In this document: piece by piece, positions 10,913 through 20,868 of the stretch
Numbering within the stretch: position 1 is the first letter of the stretch
How the letters are laid out: the number at the start of each line of letters is the position of its first letter
Origin: Hirsutella rhossiliensis
Taxonomy: Eukaryota; Ascomycota; Sordariomycetes; Hypocreales; Ophiocordycipitaceae
Length of the DNA stretch: 64,000 bases
Assembly (NCBI RefSeq): GCF_020360975.1
Contig: NW_025408667.1
Coordinates: 11,098,001 to 11,162,000 of the forward strand
Reading direction: 5' to 3'
Translations under genes and position numbers: made by a program
The notes under the pieces: generated by a model
The model's database searches: none
What the model saw: only the letters and a program-made list of their open reading frames with translations
What the model was told of the DNA's origin: nothing

Positions 10913-11996
10913 TGTATTGGCTTGTATTGAACAGAAAGAAAGTGAGGAGGCAGCCTGGGAAAGACTAACAGCAAGGTCGCAAAATGCTAGTTGCCGTGAC
11001 TGGGTCTAGCTACAGAGGACAGTGTTAGTATTGAAAAGGGGAAGAAATACGAGAAAGCGGCCTCCAAAGTCGTTAGAATCTGCTTGTTGGTACTGCGAAG
11101 CGCTTCGCGAAATTTAGCTGGTCACGTGCTGTAAGCAGTTACACGATACTTTCCACCGTGTGCATACTAACCTGCTTCGCTACTATTTGTGACCCTCCTG
11201 AATCCATGGGCGAACCTTATTTTCTTTCCTCAACGCAGATCTAGACACCACGGAGTGGACTGATATGAGGTCAGAATCGTACTTACTCGATATGAATAGT
11301 TTATGCGCTGTCCCGATGATGTGAAGAGTCTGCTCTTTAAATTCCTTCCCACTTTGACCGCCTTGGTTTAAAGTTACATGAGTCCCAAAAAAATAGCAAC
11401 CCCAATGGTATGGAAGTCATGCCATTACAAGAGTCATAGCGGTGTACGAGTCATGCCGATGTACTTGTCATGCCGAGGTATCAGTTGCTTTTCAAATGCC
11501 CATAAGCTCATTAACAATGGCATGCTTGGTTTTCTCAGGTGTAAGAAAGCGTGGACTCTAATGTCAACAGAAGCCGTAGGGCGTTCAGAGTCATATCTCT
11601 CTATCTCCAAATTTTCATTTCCAACGCAATGCACTGCTATTTAATCACAAGGCAGTAATAGCTCGTATCCGCGGAGCTAAATACGTCGTACTCTGGTGTA
11701 TTGCTCAAGCCAAGAACTCCTTGTCGTGCCTTGTCCTTGCTATATAATAGAGCTCACATATCGCTTCAGTATCTGCAGGGGCCAGTTTGGTCAAATTTGT
11801 CCCTCTACTATCGCGCTGAGTGGGGGCGTTTTGCTTGAATTGAAATCAATGTTGCGCACTAGCTCAAAGCTCTCTTGCCCTACATTTCTCTATTTATTGC
11901 CCATACGCTCATTGAGCTTTCGCGACCTTAAAGCTGGCTTCCTTGCTTCTCTCCACAGCAGAGCCACATCATCATCTTGCATCTTGAGTAATAATC
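10913..11996. other. Non-coding stretch
   Basis: About 1.1 kb without a supported gene. Only short unrelated ORFs and a small palindrome (GCGAAGCGCTTCGC near 11096) were seen. Confidence 0.5.
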
Positions 11997-12250
11997 ATGA
12001 CGCCCAATTGGCTAGGAAGCCAGACATCACTGGCCAAAATTGACAAACTGCGAGAGCTCAACATCGGCTCTGTAATCCCGCTCCCCCAGGTATGTCAGTG
12101 TACGATATAGATGTTATTACATCGATTGACCTTGAGAAGGTCGCTGTTGTCGGTGACCAATCGTCCAGCAAAAGGTCTGTGCTCGAAAGTTTAACAGAGT
12201 TTTCGTTTCTTCGTGCCGCCGGTCTCTGTACCAGGTACACTACGCAGATT
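11997..12250 (+). pseudogene. Dynamin-family GTPase, N-terminal fragment
   Basis: Exon 1 (11997-12089) starts with ATG and encodes IDKLRELNIGSVIPLPQ. A 50-bp intron (12090-12139, GTATGT...AG) joins in frame to exon 2 (12140-12250), which reads VAVVGDQSSSKRSVLES and then AAGLCTRYTTQI. This is the dynamin G1 region, normally GDQSSGKSSVLE, followed by the conserved LCTR(F/Y)AT block. Exon 2 ends at a good donor (GTAAGT at 12251) but no further dynamin exon follows; a transposon end begins at 12324. The P-loop has lost its Gly and Ser around the Lys. The full protein is a membrane-remodelling GTPase or Mx-like protein of about 700 aa; only about 68 residues remain. Confidence 0.8.
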
Positions 12251-12323
12251 GTAAGTGACAAAACACAGGAACTGGTTTCCGTCCGTGGTAGGCATGGTGT
12301 GGCTGAACTGGAGTCAGCCACAC

Positions 12324-12378
12324 GGCGTCCGTAAGACGGCGTCCGTAGCAAAGTGGTTCGGCGCGTACATCAATTGCC
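12324..12378 (-). repeat. Orphan Mutator-like terminal inverted repeat
   Basis: A 55-bp block closely related to the right end of the intact Mutator-like element (18994-19048). The outer 29 bp differ at about three positions and both end in CAATTGCC. It also keeps the inner short duplication (a GTCCGTA-type unit twice). I found no matching left end upstream, so it is a relic or one end of a gene-carrying derivative. Confidence 0.7.
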
Positions 12379-12644
12379 TACTAGAATCTCGCCAGAACAG
12401 TGTGCTGCCGGGAGCCCGACGGGAGCCGAACTGGCGGCGTCACTGTAACGGACATGGACTGACACTGACAACTCAAGCATAGCAGGTGCCAACATGAATC
12501 ACGACATGATGTAAAGGCACCAAAGCAGCAAGGGGGGCCTGGGGGCCAGATATATCCAATCTCTGCACAAGCCTCTTGGCGATGCCTCCGCCATTGCTCG
12601 GCACCGCCGTCTCAAGCCGTATTTATCAAGACCCGGCTCCGGCC

Positions 12645-14056
12645 TCAGCCATGTCCTTGGACCAGACACCGGCCGCCCGACGGAACCAGCAAAACGTAAA
12701 TCTTGGGCTCCATATCGCGGTTCGACATGCCCTCGAGCGACGATACCTGAGCCTCGGAAAGGCAAGGAAGAAGCGGGCCGTAGCCAGCCGGAGCTCGATT
12801 TACGCGAGGTGCAGCCCGAGACAGACTACATGCACGCATCAGAAGTCGTCAGCAAGGCCAAGAGGTGAAAAAGCCCCCCGGGCACAGGTCGAGTCTCACC
12901 GCGCGGCCCGCGACCAAAGGGCATGTAGGCGCTCCTCATGGTCTCGGTGGGCGATGCCCAGCGCGAGGGCACAAAGCCGTCGGGCTGCAGAAAGACGACG
13001 GGGTCTCGGTGTAAGCTAAAGGCCTGGGCCGAGACGACGGTACCCTCGTCGAACAAGCGGCCCGCGAGCATTGCGCCGCCGGGGGCACGACACGGGGCAG
13101 CGTCGACGGCGCCGCCGAGTATAGCCGCAGCGTCTCGTCGACGACGTCGTTCAAGGGCAGGCCGCGCAGCTGAGTCTCGATAAAGTCGGGCGGCAGCGTC
13201 CGGAGCGCCTCGACCAACTGGGCGCGGACTCCCGGGTTGCGGCACACGGCCCAGGTCAGATACGTTAGGGACACGGCCGTCGTGTCGGTGCCGGCCGTGA
13301 TGTACGACTGGGCCTCGTCGCGGACCTCGTTGAAGGGGACTTTACCGTCCCGCTCGGCTTGGAAGAGGTTGGCAAACAGTGTCTGCCGCGCGGCCAGGGA
13401 CGGGTTGGCTTGGCCTCGACGAGGCGATCATGGCGCTGGAGAGAGTCGACGGCGTAGTTCCTCATGTTCATGTCGTGCTTTAGCGCCCGTCTCAAAGCGA
13501 GACCTGGCAGCCAACTTGCTAAAGTCGACCATCCAGGGCACCGTAGCTCGGGCGGCGCTGACGCGGGCCACCTTTTCGAGGTCCAGCGAGTATGTGTTCT
13601 TCTGTCGACGCCATCAGCCCTGGCTGCGGCACCTTTGCCAGCGGCGGTACTGACGTAGCCCAACTCCAGCTTACGAAACGAGTCTCCAAACGTGAGCTCG
13701 CTGATGGCATCCGCCGTCATAAAGTGCCACCACTTGAAGACGTCTGCGGCGCCCTGGGCCTCCATCTCCTCGGCCATGCGCCGGATGGCGAGCTTGACGT
13801 GGGCGTCGACGCGCGGGATGGCGGATTTCAGCGCCGAATCTGATATGGTCTCGGCCAGGAGCCGGCGATGGCGGCGGTGAAAGTCAGCGTTGACCGTGGT
13901 GAAGAGCGACTGCTGTCCGGGCGTGGCTAGGCGGCGGCAGAAGGGCGACTTGGCAAAGGGCGGCTTGTTGCCGTATATGGCCTTGACGGCTTCGATGTCG
14001 GCAAAGTCGACCTCGCGGGCTGCCCACTTGGACTGCTCTGTCTCAAAGTTAGACAC
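12645..14056 (-). pseudogene. Cytochrome P450 pseudogene, N-terminally truncated
   Basis: This is a relic of a fungal microsomal haem monooxygenase. From the right, the fragment begins at EVDFADIEAVKAIYG without the membrane anchor or proline hinge. It continues through FHRRHRRLLAETISDSAL and ADVFKWWHFMTADAISELTF. After frameshifts come the end of helix I (VSLTYLTWAVCRNP), the ExxR motif in DETLRLYS, and MPFGRGPR. A 74-bp intron (12826-12899, GTGAGA...TAG) then joins to VCLGLHLA, giving a complete haem loop FGRGPRVCLG. Directly after LHLA a TAA (12800-12802) stands where AAA (Lys) is expected. A further shift leads to the tail EPKIYVLLVPSGGRCLVQGHG. It has several frameshifts, one nonsense codon and no N-terminus. 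Confidence 0.85.
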
Positions 14057-14231
14057 AGATAACGCGGGGTGGCTCCTAGGCCTTGCCCCGATTACGGGTG
14101 CCCGTGACCGAATGTGCGGCCGATTCTGGCTTCACAACAGTGCAACAGCTCACTGTGTAGTTGGAAGGACAGGAAATAAGAAGCAGAGCCAAAAACTGGG
14201 CGGAGCAAGAGATAATGCGCCCGGGGCTGGC

Positions 14232-15180
14232 TTAGACATAATACATGTTGTCCTTGAGCAACTCGTGGACCTCCTGGTTTGCGGCGGCAGAGGTCTCACT
14301 GCCGGTGGAGACGCTGTCGGTGTTGCTGACCTCGAAGATCTCGGGTCTGAGGCACGGACGCGCTCGCACACAATATCTGCGTAGTAGGCGGGCGGACAGA
14401 TGCCGACCGCCTTTGTGGCGCGGCCATACAGGTAGCAGGGCTCGTGGGTGAGGCGCTCCAGCTCGTTGGCAGCGGCCGACTTGTACTTTTGGCGGAAGAT
14501 CTCGTCGAGGATGACGGTATAGTGGGCAGGGCGCGCGGTACCCTTTAGCGCGTGGTGGGCGGTGAGGAAGAAGTCCCAGTAACCCGCCTGCGTGATGCCG
14601 CGGTCGATGACTGTGCCATTGCGGATGTTTCCCGAGTTGGACATGGACTCCTTGCTCGTTGGGAAGAAGCGCGTATGGTGGCGCTTGACCGAGACGACAA
14701 CCGTTAGCCGCGGCGACGACGAGTTAGGCGGTAACTTGACGCGGCACGCCTCCCGAATCGACGGCAGCTCCTTCTCGAGCACCTGCGAGAACTGGCTTTC
14801 GGACACGCCGTCGCGGAAGATTACAATGCTGTCCGGGAAGTGGCCCTGGTTGTGCCGCTGCCACAGCTCCAGCCGAGTCTTGAAGGTGTCGACGAGCTGC
14901 CCGCTGAGCATCTCTTGCTTTGACGGCTGCTCCCACGACGCGGCAGGCCACTGCGCCAGGTCCTTGACGATGCTCGCCACGAGCCCGACCAGGCTGGGCG
15001 CGTCGCGCGCGTCCCGACCCGTCGCCATGTTGGTCGGATGCGCTACGTCGTAGCCGGCCACCATGGTCTTGCCCTCTTTTAGAAGGCTCACGTCCTCTCG
15101 GAGCCGGTGGTTGACGCCGCCGGCCTTGAGGTTGACCTTGAGGCCCACGTTGCCGATGCAGCACTTGAGCGAAAGCCTGA
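14232..15180 (-). pseudogene. Argonaute PIWI-domain fragment (QDE-2-like)
   Basis: The C-terminal half of an Argonaute, the small-RNA-guided slicer of RNA silencing. It opens after a possible acceptor (TTTTCAG near 15180) with GNVGLKVNLKAGGVNHRL. It shows the catalytic Asp in VAGYDVAHPT, the second in IVIFRDGVSESQF, HHTRFFP, and the final His in RPAHYTVILDE, so the D-D-H set is present. After CERVRA the frame shifts; the normal ending DNMYYV and TAA (14232-14234) lie in another frame. The N, PAZ and MID domains (about 550 residues) are missing. It lies 175 bp from the P450 relic on the same strand. Confidence 0.88.
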
Positions 15181-15586
15181 AAACAACGATGCAAGAGTCT
15201 CCAAATCAACAATGACTCGTCGCGACTCAGCTTGCAAAGTTATCGACATTTGTATATATATGTAGTACTGTGCTTCTGTAGATAGACATTAGGTTTGCGG
15301 CTGCTAAACGCCGTTGCTGGCTAATTCATGACCACAGCCGTCGGGCTCGCTCAAACTTCGCAACCGACGCTATGTTCAATTATTGACACATTTTGCAAGG
15401 TGCGCCGAATTTGAGATATTGTCGGAAGAAGTCTTGCTGTGCATGACCACAGCTTGCTGAACAAATCTTTTTGGAGGGTAAATCCAGGGTTCAATAAAAT
15501 TTAGAGGGCTTATCAAGGCTAGTAAGTAGAAATCAGTGCGTTCTTCTACATAGATCTCGTTGCCGTCTGTGCCTCTGTCCGGCGGT
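15181..15586. other. Non-coding stretch between Argonaute relic and Mutator-like element
   Basis: About 400 bp of AT-richer sequence with no ORF of note. It contains the run GTATATATATG near 15250. Confidence 0.5.
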
Positions 15587-15594
15587 TTGCCTTC
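15587..15594 (+). repeat. Target site duplication, left of Mutator-like element
   Basis: TTGCCTTC, identical to 19049-19056, directly outside the inverted repeats. Confidence 0.85.
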
Positions 15595-15649
15595 GGCAAT
15601 TGATATACGGGCCCAACCACTTTACTACACGGGCGCTCCTTACACGGGC
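15595..15649 (+). repeat. Left terminal inverted repeat of Mutator-like element
   Basis: 55 bp starting GGCAATTGATATACGGG. It is the exact reverse complement of 18994-19048 and contains two CACGGGC units. Confidence 0.95.
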
Positions 15650-15844
15650 GGCGGCTTTAATTGGGCCAAAAATTCTGCCGCCTGGTCCCTGCACTTGGCA
15701 GGGTCTGTAGCCCCACCAGCCACCACCTGGCAGAAGGCGGGGTGACATCCCAGCTGCGAGTTGTTCGACCTGTAGTGACAACTACCTAACTCTCCCACAA
15801 CCAACTTTCCGTCTGAGCAATCATTCGGTTAAGCACCAATCGGC

Positions 15845-18718
15845 ATGACATTGCAAGAAGACCAAACTGCTGCCAGTAGCAGCGACGGCTGTAGTGGATC
15901 CCTTCCGGGCTTGCCTCCATGCAAGCGCCGTAGACTTGCATCACAGGCTCGGACTCAGCCTCCTTTCGATCCTGAACCGTATTACGGCCTTAACGACGAC
16001 GATGCGTTATACAATCTCTTCGCGACATGGCCAGAAAGCTACTTCACTAGCCTGCCGAGACCACACGGCTCTCGTGGCGTCGACGAGCCCTGGTGGAAAC
16101 TACGTCAGTCACAAATATTCTTGGATGAGAGCTTCCGAGGAGGTGGGGCTCGGCGGTTGTTCACCCCAGGAATTCCTGATCCAGACAAACTCGAGAGACA
16201 GCGTCTACGCTGCCTCTTGAGGGTGGAGGAAGTCGATGCCCGCAAGCAGATTGTGGCCTGCTTCCAGTCTGCCTTGACCTTGGCCTGGGAGCTGGCAGAG
16301 GCAGATTCCTTATTGGCTCGCGAGTTGGCCAAGTGTCGAGAAGCGTCCTGCCCACGGCAAGCTATTTGGGAACTTGGTTACGATTGCCACGGCCGTATTA
16401 CGTCGCCCACTCCGCTAGTATCATCGTTGAGCCAAGATGGACAGGAGTACGAAGAGTGGAACGGCTTCTCCGACGTGGAGCGTGGCGATTATAGCGACGT
16501 TGAACCTATTCCCAATCCACAAATCCCCGGTACTGGAGCTTCATCGATCGAGGCCCTTCACGCCGAGGTGAATGCATTCGCAAAGGCGAACGGGTTTGGC
16601 GTTGTCAGGCGAAATGGAACTGGGAGTCGAGCCAGGAAGACGCGATACGTATTGGAGTGCGATCGGTACGGTCAGCCACGCCCGTCTGAGGGGACTGGGC
16701 TTCGCCAGAGACGATCACGCAAGTCCGGCTGCAAGTGGAAGGTGATTGCGGAAGGCTTGGCAGAGAACAACTATATGTGGACGCTACGAGCATTTCCCGA
16801 CCCTGAGCACGGCCAACATAACCACGAACGGAGTATTAGCCTCGCCGCGCACCCAGTTCACCGAAGACTTACCAACCCTGTCAAGGCAACAATCGAAACA
16901 ACAAGCCGGCGAGTTGGCATCCGGGCACGTGATGTAGGGGGCCTTGTTCGGGACCGCCACCCAGGAACTGTCTATATGAGAAGGGACATATATAACGCCA
17001 GGGCGCTTCTGCGCCGCGAGAAGCTTGGTGGAATGAGCCCCACAGCCGCGTTAATCAAGCTTTTCGACGAGAGGGGCATCCCCTATATCGCCAAGTGGTC
17101 AGAGACCGAACCTGACCGCCTTGTTGGGTTGGTATGGACCTTTCCATACTGTATCCGTATGTGGAAACGCTTCCCGGAGGTGATAAGCTTCGACAACACT
17201 TACAACACAAATCGCTTCAAGCTCCCGCTCTTCCAGGCAACGGGCCAAACTTGCCTCAAGTCCGTCTACAACGCTGCCTTCGGCTTGATCGACAACGAAA
17301 GGCGCGAAGGCTTCCAATTCCTCGCTGAAGGGATTAGGCAGTTGGTTGAGAGGCATGGAATTCAACTACCCAACGTTGTGATCACGGACTTCGACCAACA
17401 GATGAAGGCGGCACTGGAAGATCAGTTTCCAGACGCTCAACAACAGCTTTGTATCTTCCATATCAACTCGAACGTACTACTTAACGCCAAGCGCAAGTGG
17501 AAGCACGCCAAAGAAGACAGCGACGGTAGCTCTAATAATGAGCAATCGCAGGCAACGTTAACTTCGCGCGACAAGGAGGCGGTCCTCGCGGCAGGGAGAC
17601 AAGACGAGCCGCTGTCTCGGAGCAACGTCTCCGCGACCGTACCCCACAACTACCGTGGTGTCCTTGAAATGTGGAAGCTCGTGGCTTTTGCAGAGACAAA
17701 GGCAGACTACGAGAAGGCTTGGGTGCGCTTATGCGACGAGTTCGATGACCAGGAGGCCATTCTGATCTACCTTTACAATACCTACTTGCCCCTGAGCGCG
17801 CAATGGTCGCAGTGCTTCATCAAAAAGCATCGCAACTTCGGTATTCGCGTGACGTCTGGCACAGAGGCAAGCAATAATAACGTCAAGAGCTATCTGCTCA
17901 ATGGAATGAGCCATCTATTTGGGCTCATCGAGGCGATAGAGGGCATGTTGGGTGATCAGGAACAAGACTTTATCGACAACTGTGCACAAGACGAGGTTTT
18001 AACCACGCGTACCTACTCTAGTCCTGGTTCTGAGTACCTGGGCGAGCTCCGCATGACTGCATCTCAACAGGGGCTTAATCTCATTGCCAGGGAACACCGC
18101 TACGCCTTGAAAGCGATACCAAGCAGGTCTCGCCCCTGGCCAGAACCGATCGGAGACTGCGGCGAGAACTGTTCCGTGTCCTGGCAACTGGGGATCCCTT
18201 GCCGCCATACGATCTACTGCAAATTGGAAGCAGGCGAGTTCCTAAGGAGGTGGGATGTCCACCCACGGTGGCATCTACGGGAGCCTTCTTCACGGGACCC
18301 TTACCGCCGAATCCTGGATCCCAAGATCGCAACGAGCCTTCGCGGACGACCGAAGAATACGGTTCAGCCTGTCCCCACGAGTATGGTGATAAATCGAGCG
18401 GGTAGCCGACGCCGAAAGAGTCAGACAGTGACGGGCAAGAAGACGGCCATCCTCAGGACGGGCAAGACGACAGGCGTTCGGGCTACTGGGCGCAGAAGTC
18501 GGCCGAGCGTACGGAGGCAACGGTCGGAGTGGGAGCTCATAAGTGATGACGAGAGGCAAGTGCCGCGACCGAGCTCGATTGGTCGTTCGGGTTCCCATAA
18601 GCCGCCCGCTGCCTCGGTGGACTCGACTGCACCGAACGCGCACAGCGAGACAGGCGTCAGTGAGTGTGTTATTGTTCGGACGAGCGAGAGGGTGACTAGA
18701 TCCATGGCATCTTCGTAG
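15845..18718 (+). CDS. Mutator-like (MULE) transposase, 957 aa
   Basis: This is the transposase that cuts and inserts the surrounding element. ATG at 15845 is the first in a long open frame. Residues about 235-335 form a FAR1/GCM-type DNA-binding region with spaced Cys and His. Residues about 430-550 are the MULE catalytic domain (SFDNTYNTNRFKLPLFQATG, ITDFDQQMKAALED, LCIFHINSN). Residues about 772-785 are a SWIM zinc finger (CGENCSVSW...PCRH). The C-terminal 130 residues are basic and low in complexity (TGRRSRPSVRRQR), possibly a nuclear signal. No frameshift or stop was seen. Confidence 0.93.
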   Translation: MTLQEDQTAASSSDGCSGSLPGLPPCKRRRLASQARTQPPFDPEPYYGLNDDDALYNLFATWPESYFTSLPRPHGSRGVDEPWWKLRQSQIFLDESFRGGGARRLFTPGIPDPDKLERQRLRCLLRVEEVDARKQIVACFQSALTLAWELAEADSLLARELAKCREASCPRQAIWELGYDCHGRITSPTPLVSSLSQDGQEYEEWNGFSDVERGDYSDVEPIPNPQIPGTGASSIEALHAEVNAFAKANGFGVVRRNGTGSRARKTRYVLECDRYGQPRPSEGTGLRQRRSRKSGCKWKVIAEGLAENNYMWTLRAFPDPEHGQHNHERSISLAAHPVHRRLTNPVKATIETTSRRVGIRARDVGGLVRDRHPGTVYMRRDIYNARALLRREKLGGMSPTAALIKLFDERGIPYIAKWSETEPDRLVGLVWTFPYCIRMWKRFPEVISFDNTYNTNRFKLPLFQATGQTCLKSVYNAAFGLIDNERREGFQFLAEGIRQLVERHGIQLPNVVITDFDQQMKAALEDQFPDAQQQLCIFHINSNVLLNAKRKWKHAKEDSDGSSNNEQSQATLTSRDKEAVLAAGRQDEPLSRSNVSATVPHNYRGVLEMWKLVAFAETKADYEKAWVRLCDEFDDQEAILIYLYNTYLPLSAQWSQCFIKKHRNFGIRVTSGTEASNNNVKSYLLNGMSHLFGLIEAIEGMLGDQEQDFIDNCAQDEVLTTRTYSSPGSEYLGELRMTASQQGLNLIAREHRYALKAIPSRSRPWPEPIGDCGENCSVSWQLGIPCRHTIYCKLEAGEFLRRWDVHPRWHLREPSSRDPYRRILDPKIATSLRGRPKNTVQPVPTSMVINRAGSRRRKSQTVTGKKTAILRTGKTTGVRATGRRSRPSVRRQRSEWELISDDERQVPRPSSIGRSGSHKPPAASVDSTAPNAHSETGVSECVIVRTSERVTRSMASS

Positions 18719-18993
18719 GGTACACCGGTACATTGGAAAGCTGGCCATCCTCGCGCCTGTAACGGTAGGTTCTGACTGTGCACATATGTCGATGTCTGTT
18801 GCATAATTTCTTCTCGAATTCTGGACCGATTCTTAGTGTACCTACCTTTAGATAGCGTTAAAGAGCTGGACGGGTGCATCGTTTAGCGGTTGAAGAGGTC
18901 GTCTTGGTGAGCTGTGTTGTGCAGGCGTGGTGGTCTCACCGCCTTTGGTGGGCTGACGGGCCGTCTAGGTGGGGCTGGCGGGTCGTCCATACA

Positions 18994-19048
18994 GCCCGTG
19001 TAAGGAGCGCCCGTGTAGTAAAGTGGTTGGGCCCGTATATCAATTGCC
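18994..19048 (-). repeat. Right terminal inverted repeat of Mutator-like element
   Basis: 55 bp ending CAATTGCC, the perfect inverse of 15595-15649. Confidence 0.95.
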
Positions 19049-19056
19049 TTGCCTTC
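19049..19056 (+). repeat. Target site duplication, right of Mutator-like element
   Basis: TTGCCTTC, identical to 15587-15594. Confidence 0.85.
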
Positions 19057-19151
19057 TTCGTCCTAATATGAAGATTAAAAAAAGTCAAGATGCATTTCTC
19101 ATGACATCCGCTAGTCCCCCTTCTCATCGCCAGAGACAAGCGTGCTATTCT

Positions 19152-19613
19152 TTAGAGCCCGCTGATGATATCATCGTAGGCAGCCACAATGGGCTTGTAA
19201 AGCTGGTCTGAATCTCCTACAGGGGTTCCAAAGTTGAGCCTCGCTGTGTCTCCAAACATTATCGACCTAATCCTCAGACAGAGAGGCTTCACAACATCAA
19301 GCCTCTCTGGAAACTCGCCCATAATCCTTTCAAGACCATTCATTGTCATGTCACCCTCCTTTGCTTTCGCAATGTCCCTGAAGCTTCCAATTTGCCAATT
19401 GCGTAAGTCGCTCTCCTTGGGCGGCTTCTCTCCACCGCCAAACCCATTGCTCCACGAGTATCGGGCACACATCCAAAGCAAAACATAGAAGAACGATTCA
19501 AGATCATGCCGGTAGGTGTGATCGGTCTTGCGCAGCACCTCGACCGCCATAAACTGCACCGTACCAGTCTGGTGCCGCGCTCCGCTCAGGCCACTTATGG
19601 CACTGCCAAGTGG
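19152..19613 (-). pseudogene. FunK1-type protein kinase, C-terminal fragment
   Basis: The fragment reads GARHQTGTVQFMAVEVL and then HTYRHDLESFFYVLLWMCAR. These are the activation-segment and helix-F blocks of the fungus-specific FunK1 kinases (GT.xFMAxEVL, HxxxHDLESFFYVLLW). The frame is open from a stop at 19614-19616 and ends ISGL-stop at 19152. The glycine loop, VAIK lysine and HRD/DFG parts are missing, so it is at most a relic or a last exon. It lies about 100 bp from the Mutator-like element, but that insertion is downstream of the fragment and does not explain the missing N-terminus. Confidence 0.8.
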
Positions 19614-19804
19614 TCAGACAATTGGTCGCCAGCCCTATGCCATGGCCAACCTTGAATTTCCATAACAAAACATGTGGCAGAGACAGGGCTAGACGTCAAC
19701 AATGGCTCGCTTCGATCCCTACCCGTGCAATATATATGTACAGTATGTACTGTTCTGGAAACTCACAGCGTTCGGAAATTGATCCGAACGCAACGAAGCT
19801 TATA

Positions 19805-20050
19805 AAGCCTGTCACACAACAGGATGCACGAACAGTGTGGGTGACTGAGCAACGATCGGGAAGAAGATCCCCTGTGAATCGGGCAACGAAAGACTCTTGA
19901 TTTCTATCTGATGAAAGAAACCTATCTCTCTTATATACATGAATAGAGAGACTAAGGGCAGCTGCTGCCTGCAGGCAGCAGCTTGACTAGTGTGACTGCC
20001 TATTAGGCAGTGGGCAGCACCGTGAATGAGCGTCTGATCGTGACAAAGCC
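19805..20050 (-). mobile_element. Solo LTR (236 bp) with 5-bp target duplication
   Basis: The sequence 19810-20045 starts TGTCAC and ends GTGACA, and is flanked on both sides by AAGCC (19805-19809 and 20046-20050). These are the hallmarks of a solo LTR left by recombination. A TATA-like CATGTATATAAGAG on the minus strand suggests transcription leftward. It contains the perfect 22-bp palindrome at 19961-19982 and an inverted CTGCC-tatta-GGCAG at 19996-20010. Confidence 0.8.
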
Positions 20051-20868
20051 CATTCCGGGCTATTCTTGATGATCATAAGATCATTCATCACGTCTTTCCT
20101 AGTCCACGGGCGTGGACGACATCTACCAAGCACCGAAGCTCCTCAATCTCTTGAAGATTTTCGGACATCGTATGTACTGGATGGAATAGGATGTGGAAAT
20201 GTCGCTTGGTTGGTCTGTGACGAGGTCGTTGTCGAAGCTTTTGGGTTCATTTATGCAATCAAATCACACAGTTTTAAGTGGGTTCAGCTGCGGTCCGAAT
20301 GTTAATCCGTCTTACCCCACTTCGTGAAGTTGGTCTGGCGCGTCGCAGTTTCCAGATTATGATGGACCGCAGGGCTTGCGCCAACCTAGTTTTTGACCTA
20401 GGCATTTACTTTTGATACAATAATTAACATCCATTCGGTTCCCGAGCAGCTGCCAGCAAATGCTATGCAGTCCACTGTCCAGTGATTAGTCGCATTTGCC
20501 CGGTCGTCAGCAGCTGGTTATGAGTTACGTCAGCCCCACATTTGTAAATAAAAATATGGGAAGGGAGGCGGCAGCACCAAGCTGAATAAAGCCCCTGGTG
20601 CCACCCGGGAGGCGAATGGGTGATATCATTGAGACACCCTATTGCTCCGAAATTCTGTCGACCAAATTCGTCAGATGTGATGTGCGGACTGCTGATTGGG
20701 TGTTGAGCTTGAGTGGACGGGTGGAGCCTAGGAGAGCAGAAGGCCGTCACCCGACGAACCTTGCATTTAATAGCGCACCATCCGCTTCACCCCCGCCGCA
20801 CAGAACTTACCAGACATCAACCCCGCAGTCACTTTTCTCGCGACCGCAACCGGTTTCAGCAACGCACC
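20051..20868. other. Non-coding stretch and presumed promoter of the next gene
   Basis: No supported gene. The short ORF at 20066-20305 has no recognisable feature. The last 150 bp before ATG 20869 should hold the promoter and 5' UTR; TTTAATAGCGC near 20766 is the only TATA-like string noticed. Confidence 0.4.

Larger units (their letters stand above)
15595..19048 (+). mobile_element. Mutator-like DNA transposon (MULE), apparently intact
   Basis: The element is 3454 bp with perfect 55-bp terminal inverted repeats, an 8-bp target duplication (TTGCCTTC), and one uninterrupted 957-aa transposase. All parts needed for an autonomous cut-and-paste element are visible. Perfect repeats and an open frame suggest recent activity. 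Fungal relatives include Hop-type elements, which usually make 9-bp duplications. Confidence 0.93.

Noticed and set aside
12840..12902. Loss of the haem-binding cysteine in the P450 relic
   Set aside because: The apparent loss is due to an intron (12826-12899). After splicing the Cys is present in RVCLG.
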